Assembly: GCF_910592395.1 (NCBI RefSeq)
Contig: NC_088311.1
Coordinates: 3,660,501-3,724,500 of the forward strand
Reading direction: 5' to 3'
Origin: Lineus longissimus
Taxonomy: Eukaryota; Nemertea; Pilidiophora; Heteronemertea; Lineidae
Length of the DNA stretch: 64,000 nt
Part shown: positions 62,401-64,000 of the stretch, piece after piece
Layout: every line of letters starts with the position of its first letter
How positions within the stretch are numbered: position 1 is the stretch's first letter
Translations under genes and position numbers: made by a program
The notes under the pieces: generated by a model
What the model was told of the DNA's origin: nothing
Databases searched by the model: none
What the model saw: the letters and a program-made list of their open reading frames with translations, nothing else

Positions 62401-63727
62401 AGCTGTTACTACCAGGAGATGATTCTAACAAGTCGTACACTGCCATCCGACGTGCGGAGTATAAGCCTTACAGAGAAAAACTCAAGGAGGAGACGGAGAA
62501 ATATTACGTGCCATCGATGATTAATGGTACGATTTATCCCTCTGGATGAACCGGTTTGGGTTTTGATCAGTAAATAGTCCTGGCTCTTCTCTGCCTGTAA
62601 GCTAGAGATTAAAGATGTATATGAGGGACTGGGCAAGCTGTAGATCTCACATGCAGTACATGTATATGTTTGACCAGCTGTGAATTCAAGTCCTCAAAAA
62701 AGTTAAGCCAAGGTGGAAGTCTGACATTGGACCTATATCATTCAGAGGAAGAAGAAGAAATACACTCATATTTATATCTTGTATTGTATAAAATGTTTCA
62801 GTCGAAACTTCAAAGAAGATTGATGAGCATCTTCAGCCACGATATTTAGAGGAGGAGGGTCTCTACGTTGGTATCCGTCCCAAAGTATCCCATCGGAATG
62901 AGAACAAGCTAGAGGACAGGCTAGTGCATGAGCCAGATGGGATGGTAAGTCAAACTTGGGATTAGAGGATGGTCCATAGGGGTGAGGGAGGATGATGTCT
63001 ATTCTGTTATCTGTCCTAAAGTATCGTATCGGAAGGAGAACAAGTCCAAGGACATTGTGATGGACTCCTCATGGTTGTAATAGTGAAATCAGAAGGATTT
63101 TGTTTCTTCTCCGCAAAATGTATCCTGACATGACTGATCTATAAAACTCCACCAGAATTGGATGATATATTGCTTATTCTAGGGCAAGAAATGGTTTGGA
63201 GAAGATGGAAAAGTGAAGACACTGCCGGATCCTCTCAAGGCTATACCATCTCGTCCTCCCATGCCAGAAGTACTTGAACCTTTACTCGAGACTGTTATGT
63301 ACAAGGTAAGGGATCGTTGTCTGCAAAATTATGTTAACAAACCCAATGAAATGGAATGGATTGCGGTTTTGTTAGCATCACTTTTCGTCCATTTGCATGA
63401 AGCTGCAACAGAACTATCACCAAACGTCACCAATCTACATTTACCTGTGATGTGGTACCCCTGCTTCTAGCCCTAGGCCTACCCCTACCCATTAATAATG
63501 AACAATTTTATTTTCAGGCTGTGACCACTGAGTATGACCACCGATTTATAAATGGCGCTACGAGCTTGTCATCGAACTACCAAGTTGACTTGGACATCAA
63601 CACATTGACGTTTACTCATCATCACTTGTTCAGTCGAGAGCATGTCCTAGCAGCACGCCTTACTCAGCTTTATGAGAACTTTGTGTTCAGAGGAAAGAAA
63701 AATATTGTTGAATTTTTAACTGAGAAG
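56493..63727 (+). CDS. CC2D2A: CC2D2A, N-terminal 638 residues (partial)
   Basis: CC2D2A is a component of the MKS complex at the ciliary transition zone. Exons: 56493-56503, 56875-57040, 57295-57351, 57510-57837, 58072-58217, 58438-58539, 58878-58958, 59536-59604, 60222-60446, 60749-60815, 61108-61128, 61924-61959, 62398-62526, 62802-62944, 63183-63305 and 63518-63727. All phases join, giving 638 codons. The gene continues past the right edge, so the C2 and transglutaminase-like parts are not visible. Family blocks: NEEAYDFFCRNWEPEPEE, QPRYLEEEGLYVGIRPKV, KKWFGEDGKVKTLPDPLK, AIPSRPPMPEVL and LDINTLTFTHHHLFSREHVL. The N-terminal half is charged, low-complexity and coiled (Arg-rich start, Lys/Glu repeats at 60222-60815). 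The first coding exon has just 11 bp of coding sequence, ATGGCGTCACG, so the start is the least certain part. Intron 3' of 63727 has no further exon I trust. Confidence 0.92.
62997..63075 (+). pseudogene. Decayed partial copy of a CC2D2A exon inside the next intron
   Basis: Text from the end of exon 62802-62944 reappears about 136 bp downstream. The exon segment from 62863 (GTCC(C)AAAGTATC, ATCGG, GAGAACAAG) matches 62999-63075 (GTCCTAAAGTATC, ATCGG, GAGAACAAG). The copy has substitutions and a TAA in the matching frame, so it is not an exon. It resembles the EPS15 case at 39.3 kb. Confidence 0.7.
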
Positions 63728-64000
63728 GTATGTTTTTCTTTCCAATTTTTATCATTCAGATTCCAAGGCAAATGATTGTAAGCCTGCAATTCTATTCGAC
63801 GTCAAATCTCTATGTGAATATCAACGACACTTATCTCCTCACAATCTCATGTGATTGCATGTTCAAGCACTTGTCACTCTATCTGTTGAAAGGATTAACT
63901 TCTCTCTTTCATGCCTTTAGGTTCCCCTCTGAAACCACGGTTTCTCAGAAAGGACTTGTTCTTAGAATCAAATGATAGTCCTACCATTTAAAGTGGACTG

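Noticed and set aside
63900-64000. A further CC2D2A exon after the acceptor near 63921
   Set aside because: The phase-0 reading meets TGA at the fourth codon; no family sequence follows, so the next exon is taken to lie beyond the window.
1-64000. Viral, bacterial, CRISPR or toxin systems
   Set aside because: No such genes or arrays were recognised; all supported genes are metazoan with introns.

Overview
The window is nuclear DNA of an invertebrate animal. It holds five intron-rich protein-coding genes with GT-AG introns, long AT-rich introns and metazoan-only families. I could not fix the species. The protein divergence from vertebrates and the recurrent ACATGTA motif in noncoding DNA suggest a marine lophotrochozoan or invertebrate deuterostome, but that is only an inference. 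There are no bacterial operons, CRISPR arrays, or rRNA or tRNA genes that I can support.

Layout, left to right. (1) 132-1877, minus: 5' half of MCCC2, mitochondrial 3-methylcrotonyl-CoA carboxylase beta subunit, running off the left edge. (2) 2484-6781, plus: DMAP1, complete in 11 exons, head-to-head with MCCC2 across a 606-bp promoter with ETS, YY1-like and NRF1-like motifs. (3) 9815-33252, minus: a long CCDC17-like gene with about 30 exons, convergent with DMAP1. (4) 35190-46487, plus: an EPS15/EPS15L1-type endocytic adaptor, head-to-head with the CCDC17-like gene. (5) 50187-54370, plus: RCC1, the Ran exchange factor. (6) 56493-63727, plus: 5' part of CC2D2A, a ciliary transition-zone gene, running off the right edge.

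The genes do not form one pathway. They cover leucine catabolism, chromatin (DMAP1), a probably ciliary or centrosomal coiled-coil protein, clathrin endocytosis, Ran-GTP and nuclear transport, and the transition zone. Two divergent pairs (MCCC2/DMAP1 and CCDC17/EPS15) may share promoter DNA.

Exon coordinates were read by eye from splice consensus and reading-frame continuity and may be off by a base or two. The reading frame joins at every intron of MCCC2, DMAP1, EPS15, RCC1 and CC2D2A. Two CCDC17 junctions do not join in frame and are flagged.

The most unusual features are decayed exon copies just inside downstream introns in two genes (39.3 kb and 63.0 kb), a roughly 218-bp nested foldback at 48.74-48.96 kb, a perfect 40-bp palindrome at 34.5 kb, a roughly 780-residue C-terminal region of the CCDC17-like protein that the human protein lacks, and possible alternative ends for EPS15.
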